Shown here piece by piece: positions 1 through 5,242 of a DNA stretch of 6,401 bases. The stretch is from JAZDLC01 sp043802345 (lineage in GTDB: Bacteria; Planctomycetota; B15-G4; JADJEK01). The stretch lies in assembly GCA_043802345.1 (NCBI GenBank), contig JAZDLC010000293.1:1-6401 (forward strand). Reading direction: 5' to 3'. Position 1 is the stretch's first letter; every line of letters starts with the position of its first letter. The translations under genes were made by a program, and so were the position numbers. The notes under the pieces were generated by a model. It had not been told where the DNA came from and searched no databases. It saw nothing but the letters and a program-made list of their open reading frames with translations.

Positions 1-1033
1 ACTCGATGATCTTCTCTTCCGGCTTGAACTTGTACAGCTCATCAAGGCCGAGAGACTTCACGGCGATCTTGATGATCTCCCGATCGGAGACTCCGGTGGA
101 TCGCTGCTGCTTGCGCAGGTAGTGCCGGCCTGCGTCCAGCATCGCCTGCTTTGGAATCAGACCCACCAGCTCGGAGCCGGTGACCCGCACTCCCCGCGCT
201 TCCGCCCGCTTGCAGACCTCATCGAAAGCTACATGCACCGGCGTCACGCTGATATTGGTCAGGTTCATCGAGATCTGGGCCACGCCATACTCCTCGATGA
301 ACCAGCCGATCCCCTTGACGCACTTCAGGCTGCCGGGGTCGTAGACCGGCGCGCCGTTCTTGTCCTTCACGATCTTCCCGGTCACAGGATCGCCTTCCCG
401 GCGCACTCGCCCTCGCTCCCGGACGTCGTAGGCGATGGCGTTGGCGCGCCGGGTGGAGGTGGTGTTCAGATTGATGTTGTACGCCACCAGGAAGTCCCGG
501 GCCCCCACCACCGTCGCGCCCGAGCGGGGATTGAACTCGGCCGGACCGAAGTCCGGCTTCCACTCGGGCCGGGCGATCTTGTCCTTCAACCCCTCGTACT
601 CGCCGGCGCGGACCGTGGCCAGGTTCCGGCGCTCCTCACAGAAGGCGGCATTCTCGTAGCAGTAGACCGGGATTCCCACCTCCTCCCCGAGGCGCTTCGC
701 CAGGAGCCGCGCGTACTCGACCGCCTCCTCCATGGTGACGCCGGCAATCGGAATCAGCGGGCAGACATCGGTGGCGCCGAACCGCGGATGCTCACCATGG
801 TGCTTGCTCATGTCGATCAGCTCGGAGGCCCTTCGCACCGCCCGCACCGCCGCCTCGACCACAGCTTCCGGCTCGCCCACGAAGGTCACCACGGTGCGGT
901 TCGTGGCCTTGCCCGGGTCCACGTCGAGGAGACGCACTCCCTCCTGCCCTTCGATCTGGTCCGTGATCTGTCGGATGACGTTCTGGTCGTTCCCCTCGCT
1001 GAAATTGGGAACGCACTCGATGAGTCGGGACAT
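1..1033 (-). CDS. ftcD: Glutamate formimidoyltransferase (FTCD N-terminal module), 3' end cut by window edge
   Basis: Transfers the formimino group of N-formimino-L-glutamate to tetrahydrofolate, the last step of one branch of histidine degradation; cytosolic. The frame is open from ATG at 1033 to the window edge (344 codons). The product opens MSRLIECVPNFSEG, the family's standard start. It has TNRTVVTFVG (44-53) and KHHGEHPRFGATDVCP (77-92). His82 falls at the position of the catalytic His82 of mammalian FTCD. The second subdomain contains YNINLNTTSTRRAN and GIGWFIEEYGVAQISMN. Compared with human FTCD there is an extra stretch rich in charged residues around 213-236, which I recall from bacterial homologues. 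The sequence stops at KPEEKIIE, exactly where bifunctional enzymes pass into the linker and cyclodeaminase domain (human: PKERIIEY), so a fused cyclodeaminase may follow outside the window. The Shine-Dalgarno is weak (GCGAGAG). A 141-bp gap separates it from the PPC-domain gene upstream. The identification is firm; the fusion is inferred. Confidence 0.95.
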   Translation of the reverse strand, partial: MSRLIECVPNFSEGNDQNVIRQITDQIEGQEGVRLLDVDPGKATNRTVVTFVGEPEAVVEAAVRAVRRASELIDMSKHHGEHPRFGATDVCPLIPIAGVTMEEAVEYARLLAKRLGEEVGIPVYCYENAAFCEERRNLATVRAGEYEGLKDKIARPEWKPDFGPAEFNPRSGATVVGARDFLVAYNINLNTTSTRRANAIAYDVRERGRVRREGDPVTGKIVKDKNGAPVYDPGSLKCVKGIGWFIEEYGVAQISMNLTNISVTPVHVAFDEVCKRAEARGVRVTGSELVGLIPKQAMLDAGRHYLRKQQRSTGVSDREIIKIAVKSLGLDELYKFKPEEKIIE

Positions 1034-1174
1034 GGCAGCTCTCGCTAGGTGTGGTCGGCGAAAACCGCCCAGGCTATCAGTTTGCGCGGGAGATTTCCGG
1101 TCCTCTGCCCCCGCGGACCCGGAAGAGATTCCGGCTTTTTCTCACCGAAGGGCACGAAGAAGAGGCTTCACCTC

Positions 1175-1600
1175 CTACGGGATGTCCTGCTCCTTGATCC
1201 CGAGCCGCTCATTCTCTCGCCGCAGGAGCGGTCCGGTCGCCACGCGAACGCTGAACTCACCCGTAACCGCCACGGTGGCATGCATCAGATGCCCGCCGTG
1301 ACAGCGGAACTCCTCGTCCGCGACGACGACATGGGCGTGAAGCATCGGTTCCCCTTTGAACAACGCCAGATTCCCGATGAACGAGACCAGCTCGAGCACC
1401 CCCGGAAAATCGCGAGTCCGGTATTCCCGGGCCTCAGCGTCGAAGTACCCCAGCCTCGTGTCCCTGACCGCCCCCAGGCCGGTCACCGTTGCCGCCCGGA
1501 TTCCGTGTTCCCGGGCAACGGAGACCAGCGAGTCCACGATCTCCTCCCCGAGATCCACTCGCACCAGGAGCAGATTCCGCTCCGCTCGCAGCACTTTCAT
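1175..1600 (-). CDS. PPC domain (DUF296) protein
   Basis: Small single-domain protein (141 aa) of the PPC/DUF296 family. In plants this domain is joined to AT-hooks in DNA-binding proteins. Bacterial and archaeal stand-alone members form trimers, and their function is mostly unknown. Family signs are MKVLRAERNLLLVRVDLGEEI at the N-terminus, the VTGLGAVRDTRLGYFD segment (39-54), and the histidine-rich core PMLHAHVVVADEEF (85-98) followed by CHGGHLMHATV (100-110). His88, His90, His104 and perhaps His101/His107 are candidates for the metal site seen in prokaryotic members; this is inferred from motif position. No AT-hook or signal peptide is visible. The ATG at 1600 has a good ribosome site (GAGGTGG) 4 bases upstream. 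It lies in the same direction as the formimidoyltransferase gene, 141 bp away, so co-transcription is possible but not shown. It is divergent from pgl. Confidence 0.85.
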   Translation of the reverse strand: MKVLRAERNLLLVRVDLGEEIVDSLVSVAREHGIRAATVTGLGAVRDTRLGYFDAEAREYRTRDFPGVLELVSFIGNLALFKGEPMLHAHVVVADEEFRCHGGHLMHATVAVTGEFSVRVATGPLLRRENERLGIKEQDIP

Positions 1601-1713
1601 GATCCACCTCGCAGATATCGGGCGAGTGTACCGACTCCGTGGCCGCGGAGTTCTTTAGGATTCACGGCCGTTCGCGTAATGATGAACTGCGTGGTTCTGC
1701 CAGCAGGGCGCCA

Positions 1714-1768
1714 ATTCCCGCCTGGGAATCGCAAGCCGCTTCGTGGGAACCTGCGAACCAGGCTCCAC
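1714..1768 (+). other. Two inverted repeats in the pgl leader
   Basis: Two hairpin-capable sequences lie just upstream of the pgl ribosome site. The first is ATTCCC-GCCT-GGGAAT (1714-1729), a perfect 6-bp stem with a 4-base loop. The second pairs CCTG (1750-1753) with CAGG (1759-1762) and extends outward through GGA/TCC past one A-C mismatch. No T-run follows either, so they are not intrinsic terminators. They may be a structured mRNA leader or binding sites; the function is unknown and chance is possible in GC-rich DNA. Confidence 0.3.
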
Positions 1769-1791
1769 ACTGGGGGCGGCGGAGATATGGG

Positions 1792-2520
1792 ATGACCGAC
1801 ATTCGTCTATTCGACTCCCCGGAAGACCTGGCGGCCGGAGCCGCCCTGTTCTTCGCCGATATCGCGGAGGAGTCGCTCCGCAAAAGGGGGCGTTTTGCGG
1901 TCGCCCTGGCGGGAGGGTCGACACCGGAGCAGGCGTACGGACTCCTGGCGGAACCGCCGCTTCGGGACCGGATCGACTGGACCCGGACCGAGGTCTTCTT
2001 CGGGGACGAGCGGGCCGTGCCGCCGGATCATGCCGAAAGCAACTACTGCATGGCCTCCCGCACGCTCCTCTCGAAGGTCCCATTGCCTGACGCGAACATC
2101 CATCGCATCGAGGCGGAGCGGACGGATCTGGAGCAGGCTGCCCGGGATTACGAGCGAATCCTGCGTGAGACCCTCGGAGCGACAAAGGTGTCTCCGCCCC
2201 GACTGGATCTGATTCTGCTCGGAATCGGACGGGACGGGCACACGGCATCGATCTTCCCGGGCAGCGAGGAACTGGCCCGCGGCCCGGAACTGGTGGCCCA
2301 TATGCTGCGGACGAAGACCCGGGATGCGCGTCTCACTCTGACCTTCCCGGTGCTGAACGCAGCCCGCAACGTGGTCTTCCTGGTCTCCGGCCCTGCCAAG
2401 GCAGAGATCGTCTCCGCCGTCCTGGAAGGGCATCGAGGGGGCGACCTGTTGCCACCCTCAAGGGTGATGCCCGAGGACGGCACGCTGACCTTCCTGCTGG
2501 ACCGGGACGCCGCGCCGTAG
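1792..2520 (+). CDS. pgl: 6-phosphogluconolactonase (NagB/DevB type)
   Basis: Hydrolyses 6-phosphoglucono-1,5-lactone to 6-phosphogluconate, the second step of the oxidative pentose phosphate (or Entner-Doudoroff) route; cytosolic. The product is 242 aa, normal for DevB-type enzymes. Motifs in order: VALAGGSTPEQAY (37-49), the phosphate-binding GGSTP loop; EVFFGDERAVPPDHAESNY (67-85); LLGIGRDGHTASIFPG (142-157), the family signature with the likely catalytic His150; and RLTLTFPVLNAARNVVFLVSG (180-200). The open frame extends upstream to 1639. I chose ATG 1792 because homology starts there (MTDIRLFDSPEDLA) and GGCGGAG sits about 7 bases upstream. The usual zwf/gnd/glk partners are not adjacent: it is divergent from the PPC gene and convergent, 18 bp apart, with the SLOG-like gene. 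It is therefore probably monocistronic here. Confidence 0.95.
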   Translation: MTDIRLFDSPEDLAAGAALFFADIAEESLRKRGRFAVALAGGSTPEQAYGLLAEPPLRDRIDWTRTEVFFGDERAVPPDHAESNYCMASRTLLSKVPLPDANIHRIEAERTDLEQAARDYERILRETLGATKVSPPRLDLILLGIGRDGHTASIFPGSEELARGPELVAHMLRTKTRDARLTLTFPVLNAARNVVFLVSGPAKAEIVSAVLEGHRGGDLLPPSRVMPEDGTLTFLLDRDAAP

Positions 2521-2538
2521 TTGCAGCCGGTCTATCCC

Positions 2539-2997
2539 TCAGCCGATTCCCAGAATCTCCAGAGCCTCGGCGGGTGAGGCGGCCGGCCGCACCCGGTCGT
2601 CGGGACGGAACGAGTCGAGGCTGACCACCGGCTTGCCGCGCTTGAGGGCGAAGGCGATCTCCGAGAGGGTGCCGAAGGAACCTCCCACCGCGATGAACGC
2701 CTCGGCGGTGTTGCAGAGGATCGCGTTGCGCGCATCCCCCATGCCGGTGGCGATCGGGATATCGACCCAGGGATTGGCCGCTCCCGGGTCCGTTCCCGGC
2801 AAGATCCCCACCACGGTCCCGCCGGCCGAGCTGGCCCCCTCCGAGGCCGCCGCCATGACGCCCCCGAGACCTCCGGTCACGAGCACGCATCCAGCAACCG
2901 CCAGGAGCCTGCCAACCTCCCGGGCGACGTCGGCCTGAGAGGAGTTGCACTCACCCGCTCCGATCACGGCGATGATCCTGAGGTCATTCGACTTCAT
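2539..2997 (-). CDS. TIGR00725 family protein (SLOG/LOG-like Rossmann fold)
   Basis: A 152-aa protein of the TIGR00725 family, distantly related to DprA/Smf, LOG phosphoribohydrolases and molybdenum-cofactor carrier-like proteins (SLOG superfamily). These are Rossmann-like nucleotide-binding folds; the ligand of this family is not established to my knowledge. Motifs: IAVIGAGECN (9-18) at the first strand, VTGGLGGVMAAASEGA (40-55), GTVVGILPG (60-68), GMGDARNAILCNTAEAFIAV (85-104), and GGSFGTLSEIAFALKRGKPV (105-124). The last is the counterpart of the PGGxGTxxE loop in LOG enzymes but reads GGSFGTLSE. The fold-level nucleotide-binding elements are intact, while the LOG catalytic signature is only partly kept, so cytokinin-type hydrolase activity should not be assumed. 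A strong ribosome site (AGGAGG) lies 4-5 bases before ATG 2997, inside the end of the preceding gene, and the two genes overlap by ATGA. It is the third gene of the SPFH operon. Confidence 0.88.
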   Translation of the reverse strand: MKSNDLRIIAVIGAGECNSSQADVAREVGRLLAVAGCVLVTGGLGGVMAAASEGASSAGGTVVGILPGTDPGAANPWVDIPIATGMGDARNAILCNTAEAFIAVGGSFGTLSEIAFALKRGKPVVSLDSFRPDDRVRPAASPAEALEILGIG

Positions 2998-3161
2998 CGC
3001 TCCTCCTTCTCTTCCTTCTTCCCCTGGCGCTCTCGCAAGGCCTTCCGCAGCAGGAACTCGACCTGGGCGTTCAGACTCCGGAGTTCGTCATCCGCCCAGC
3101 GGCGCAGCTCGTCATGCAGCGCCTGGTCGATTCGCAGCAGGAAGGCCTTGCGCCTGGCCAT
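2994..3161 (-). CDS. Small ribbon-helix-helix (Arc-like) protein
   Basis: A 55-aa gene. The product begins MARRKAFLLRIDQALHDELR and continues RWADDELRSLNAQVEFLLRK, then a charged Lys/Glu-rich tail. This fits the Arc/MetJ ribbon-helix-helix fold: strand (residues 5-12, KAFLLRID), helix A (13-27), a turn, and helix B starting at RSLNAQVEFLLRKAL (28-42), comparable with Arc's RSVNSEI. Such dimers bind short operators through the paired strands; here Lys5, Phe7 and Leu9 would face the DNA or core by analogy. The gene begins 15 bp after the SPFH stop, with a purine-rich GAGAGAGAG ribosome site, and its TGA overlaps the ATG of the SLOG-like gene (ATGA), implying translational coupling. It could autoregulate the operon, or it could be an accessory subunit that does not bind DNA. 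No toxin gene of a known family adjoins it, so an antitoxin role is not supported. Confidence 0.88.
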   Translation of the reverse strand: MARRKAFLLRIDQALHDELRRWADDELRSLNAQVEFLLRKALRERQGKKEEKEER

Positions 3162-3176
3162 CGCCCGATCTCTCTC

Positions 3177-4040
3177 TCAGGTGTAGAGCGATCCGGCGTT
3201 GATCACCGGAGTCGTCCGCTCACTGCACAGGACCACGAGAAGGTTGCTGACCATGGCCGCCCGCCGCTCCATGTCGAGCTCCACAACACCCCTCTTCGCC
3301 AATTCCTCGAGAGCCATCTCGACCCTGCCGACCGCTCCCTCGACGATCGTGGTGCGGGCCGCAACGACCGCCGTGGCCTGCTGGCGCTGGAGCATCGCCT
3401 GGGCGATCTCCGGAGCGTACGCCAGGTGTGAAATCCGCGCCTCCACCACCTGGATCCCCGCCCGGCTGAGCCGCTCTTCCAGTTCCGTCCGCAGATGTTC
3501 GTTGATGTTCTCGGTGTCCCCCCTCAGCGTGATCTCTTCATCCGTGCCATCGTAGTGGTATGCGCTCGTCAGCTTCCGCACCGCCGATTCGCTCTGCGTC
3601 TCGACGTATTCCAGGTAGTCGTCCACGTCGAACTTGGCCGCGTAGGTGTCCCGGACCTGCCAGACCACCACCGCCGCGATCTCGATCGGGTTGCCCGCCT
3701 TGTCGTTCACCTTGAGCTTCTCGCCGTTCAGGTTGTGCGCCCGCAGTGAAAGCGCGCTCGCGATCGTGAACGGATTGACCCAGAAGAAGCCGTTCTGCTT
3801 CACGGTGCCCTTGTACTTGCCGAAGAGCACCAGCACCTTCGAGGTGTTCGGGTTGACGATGAAGAAACCGCACAGGACCACGAGCGTGATCACGACCCCC
3901 GCGAATCCGGAAACGATGAACCTCCAATTATCGTCCTTGGCCCCCTCCACGAAGGCCAGGACCGTACCGACGACCAGGACCAGCACGACCAGGAGCATCA
4001 GGAAGCCAGAGACCTTGGTCACCACTTTTTCGTTCGACAT
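3177..4040 (-). CDS. SPFH (stomatin/prohibitin/flotillin/HflK) domain membrane protein
   Basis: A 287-aa membrane-anchored SPFH protein. The family scaffolds membrane microdomains and protease or channel complexes; the role of this subfamily is unknown to me. Two hydrophobic segments lie at residues 11-31 (FLMLLVVLVLVVGTVLAF) and 41-62 (FIVSGFAGVVITLVVLCGFFIV). The SPFH domain starts with NPNTSKVLVLFGKYKGTV (64-80) and continues through ALSLRAHNLNGEKLKVNDKAG and IEIAAVVVWQVRDTYAAKF (119-137). It ends with a helical region (about 180-240: LEERLSRAGIQVVEARISHL, then APEIAQAMLQRQQATAVVAA) suited to oligomerisation. The C-terminus is VINAGSLYT. The frame is open 8 codons further up to 4064, but ATG 4040 is preferred because GGAGG lies 9 bases upstream and MSNEKVV fits a short cytoplasmic lead. 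There is no NfeD partner, unlike many slipins. It is the first gene of the SPFH/RHH/SLOG operon, with a palindrome 26-35 bases upstream of the start. Confidence 0.92.
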   Translation of the reverse strand: MSNEKVVTKVSGFLMLLVVLVLVVGTVLAFVEGAKDDNWRFIVSGFAGVVITLVVLCGFFIVNPNTSKVLVLFGKYKGTVKQNGFFWVNPFTIASALSLRAHNLNGEKLKVNDKAGNPIEIAAVVVWQVRDTYAAKFDVDDYLEYVETQSESAVRKLTSAYHYDGTDEEITLRGDTENINEHLRTELEERLSRAGIQVVEARISHLAYAPEIAQAMLQRQQATAVVAARTTIVEGAVGRVEMALEELAKRGVVELDMERRAAMVSNLLVVLCSERTTPVINAGSLYT

Positions 4041-4065
4041 CTTGTCAGTCCTCCAGGATTGCATA

Positions 4066-4075
4066 GTGATATCAC
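4066..4075. promoter_or_regulatory. Perfect 10-bp palindrome upstream of the SPFH operon
   Basis: GTGATATCAC reads the same on both strands and lies 26-35 bases upstream of the preferred SPFH start codon, a plausible position at or just after the transcription start. On the minus strand it contains TGATATCAC, which also resembles an extended -10 element (TG-N-TATCAC), so an operator overlapping a promoter is possible. The symmetry does not extend outward beyond the core. No -35 match at a good distance was found. Confidence 0.35.
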
Positions 4076-4172
4076 ATGGATACCATCCTCGCCAGCAGTA
4101 ATTCTCGCCAAATCGTCTGCCGCCGGGCTCGCGGGGAGGCCGCCGGGCGTGGGTTCAGAATGAGGGCTTCTA

Positions 4173-4200
4173 CGAAAAAAGTCTGGGATTACTTTTTTCG
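4173..4200. promoter_or_regulatory. 10+10-bp inverted repeat in the divergent spacer (possible operator)
   Basis: Arms CGAAAAAAGT (4173-4182) and ACTTTTTTCG (4191-4200) are perfect reverse complements around an 8-base spacer, ctgggatt. The A6/T6 tracts stand out strongly from the GC-rich surroundings. It sits about midway between the divergent SPFH and 110-aa genes. The half-site spacing of about 18 bp centre to centre suits a dimeric regulator. As a hairpin it would be A-U rich without a GC-rich stem, so it is a poor intrinsic terminator. Candidate users are the ribbon-helix-helix or XRE proteins encoded on either side; that link is inference. Confidence 0.45.
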
Positions 4201-4207
4201 CAAAGGG

Positions 4208-4249
4208 TCCGGCTTATTTCTGCCGATAGGTGGGCATGCCAGAGCCGGA
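4208..4249 (+). other. Hairpin-forming leader of the 110-aa gene
   Basis: TCCGGCT (4208-4214) is the exact reverse complement of AGCCGGA (4243-4249). The enclosed 28 bases contain TGCC and GGCA, which can also pair, and the palindrome GGCATGCC. The structure ends about 10 bases before the AGGAAG ribosome site (4260-4265) of the downstream gene. No T-run follows, so termination is unlikely. A folded leader affecting translation is possible; no known riboswitch class is recognised. Confidence 0.3.
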
Positions 4250-4273
4250 ACGGTGAACCAGGAAGCGCTGATC

Positions 4274-4606
4274 ATGATGAAGAAAGTTGGAGACCCCGTG
4301 ACCGTGTCAGCGACAAGAGTGCTCCGAAAGATGGGACCGCCCCTCTCGAGCGTTCTGATCCGACTCGAGTGGGATTCGGAGGAGATCTCCGCGGAGAGTC
4401 TGCGGGTCTGGCTGGACGGCCAGCAGATTTCTACCGGTCTCTTTGAAGTGACCCGGATCGACCGCCGGGAGTTGTTGCTGATCATCCGTGGAGAGGCCTT
4501 CCCTTGGCTGACCTCCAAGAACAGCTGCTCCCGGCTGGAGCTCTACCTCGAGGATCAGCCGGTGTTGACCGACAACATCGAGGTGGAAGGGTTCCAGGCC
4601 GCCTGA
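4274..4606 (+). CDS. Hypothetical 110-aa protein, coupled to XRE/zinc-ribbon gene
   Basis: I do not recognise this 110-aa protein. It has no signal peptide, membrane segment or cysteine cluster (one Cys, in KNSCSRLELYLED). Alternating hydrophobic strands (SSVLIRLEWD, ESLRVWLDGQQIS, LFEVTRIDRRELLLIIRG, RLELYLEDQPVL, NIEVEGF) suggest a compact beta-sandwich or Ig-like fold; this is inference from pattern only. The frame is open upstream to 4076, but ATG 4274 is chosen because AGGAAG (4260-4265) lies about 8 bases ahead and the upstream codons cross the inverted repeat and hairpin leader. ATG 4277 is an alternative. Its TGA overlaps the ATG of the XRE gene by one base (TGATG), so the pair is probably translated together and may act together, for example as regulator plus partner. 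Codon use resembles its neighbours. Confidence 0.7.
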   Translation: MMKKVGDPVTVSATRVLRKMGPPLSSVLIRLEWDSEEISAESLRVWLDGQQISTGLFEVTRIDRRELLLIIRGEAFPWLTSKNSCSRLELYLEDQPVLTDNIEVEGFQAA

Positions 4607-5148
4607 TGAAGAGCATCGACAAGCTCGCCGAAGAATTGCGCCAGGCCCGCCGGGCGGCCTCCATGAAGCAGACCGACCTGGCCCGCCAACTCGACGTTTC
4701 GCAGGCCGCCGTGTCCCAGTTCGAGCGTGGCAACGCCTCGGCACTGAGCTTCCCGAAGATCCAGCTGGCGGCGGCCATCCTCGGCGTCGAACTGAACGGG
4801 CCGGCGGAGGCAGCTCCCACCGGGCAGATCCTGAAGTACTGCGAGCACCCAGACTGCCTGGCCAACGTGACCTTCCAGGGACACCACCGCCTGATCGTCC
4901 GTCCCAGGCTCAGCCGGGCCCCCGCCGAGTCGCCTACCTTCTGTCCCGAGTGCGGCGAATTGCTGATGGACCACTGCCCCAACGAGGAGTGCGGCCGTCC
5001 CGTGCAGGAAGGGAGCTTCTGTACTGATTGCGGGACGGCGTATGTGGCGCTGGGCGGGGCCTTGCCGAGACAGGAAGGCAGGCCCGGGCAGACACTCTCA
5101 GAGGAGGACCTCGATCGAATCCTGAGGCACACCCGAGTGCGGCCGTAG
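4606..5148 (+). CDS. XRE-family HTH regulator with C-terminal zinc-ribbon-like cysteine pairs
   Basis: A 180-aa protein. Residues 5-63 form a Cro/C1 (XRE) helix-turn-helix: DKLAEELRQARRAASMKQTD, with the recognition region LARQLDVSQAAVSQFERGNA (25-44) and the fourth/fifth helices through ILGVEL. Residues 79-142 hold four cysteine pairs: C79-x4-C84, C113-x2-C116, C124-x4-C129 and C139-x2-C142, the last three packed as in double zinc ribbons. Eight cysteines could bind two zinc ions, or a redox- or metal-sensing centre. A charged tail (LSEEDLDRILRHTRVRP) closes the protein. The start at 4606 is set by the HTH and by the TGATG overlap with the upstream stop; the frame is open to 4504 but overlaps the upstream gene. 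It likely regulates its own unit or the divergent SPFH operon, with metal or redox state as a possible signal; both are inference. I recall no named family with this architecture. Confidence 0.85.
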   Translation: MKSIDKLAEELRQARRAASMKQTDLARQLDVSQAAVSQFERGNASALSFPKIQLAAAILGVELNGPAEAAPTGQILKYCEHPDCLANVTFQGHHRLIVRPRLSRAPAESPTFCPECGELLMDHCPNEECGRPVQEGSFCTDCGTAYVALGGALPRQEGRPGQTLSEEDLDRILRHTRVRP

Positions 5149-5171
5149 TCTTTCGTGCCCGTGCCTGCAGC

Positions 5172-5200
5172 TTGCCACTGTCGCGTTTCAGGCCTTGAAT
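5172..5200 (+). promoter_or_regulatory. Candidate sigma70-type promoter for kdsA
   Basis: TTGCCA (5172-5177, 5/6 match to TTGACA) and TTGAAT (5195-5200, 4/6 match to TATAAT) are separated by the ideal 17 bp. The predicted transcription start near 5207 would leave a leader of about 36 bases before ATG 5243. Chance matches of this quality occur, and the lineage's consensus is unknown. Confidence 0.35.
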
Positions 5201-5242
5201 CGCGTTCCCGGTCTGGAAGCCTACCTGCTAAGCTTCACGTCC

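Noticed and set aside
122..1048. 308-codon plus-strand open frame
   Set aside because: Antisense shadow of the formimidoyltransferase gene; no recognisable domain.
1634..1656. ACTCCG...CGGAGT inverted repeat followed by TTCTTT, terminator-like
   Set aside because: It lies in the divergent spacer with no plus-strand gene ending upstream, the stem is only 6 bp and the T-tract is interrupted. A terminator call is not supported.
1807..2433. 208-codon minus-strand frame, and the overlapping minus-strand frame at 1655-2248
   Set aside because: Both are antisense to pgl, which carries every family motif. The products are compositionally biased and unrecognisable.
2539..2997. Cytokinin-activating LOG phosphoribohydrolase
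   Set aside because: The fold is related, but the PGGxGTxxE signature is replaced by VGGSFGTLSE and the length and motifs fit TIGR00725 instead.
2994..3161. Antitoxin of a toxin-antitoxin pair
   Set aside because: Small RHH proteins are often antitoxins, but neither neighbour (SPFH protein, SLOG-like protein) belongs to a known toxin family and the gene order does not fit a standard TA module.
4482..5132. 216-codon minus-strand frame opposite the XRE gene
   Set aside because: The plus-strand frame has a clear HTH and ordered Cys pairs; this one is a Ser/Arg-rich shadow.
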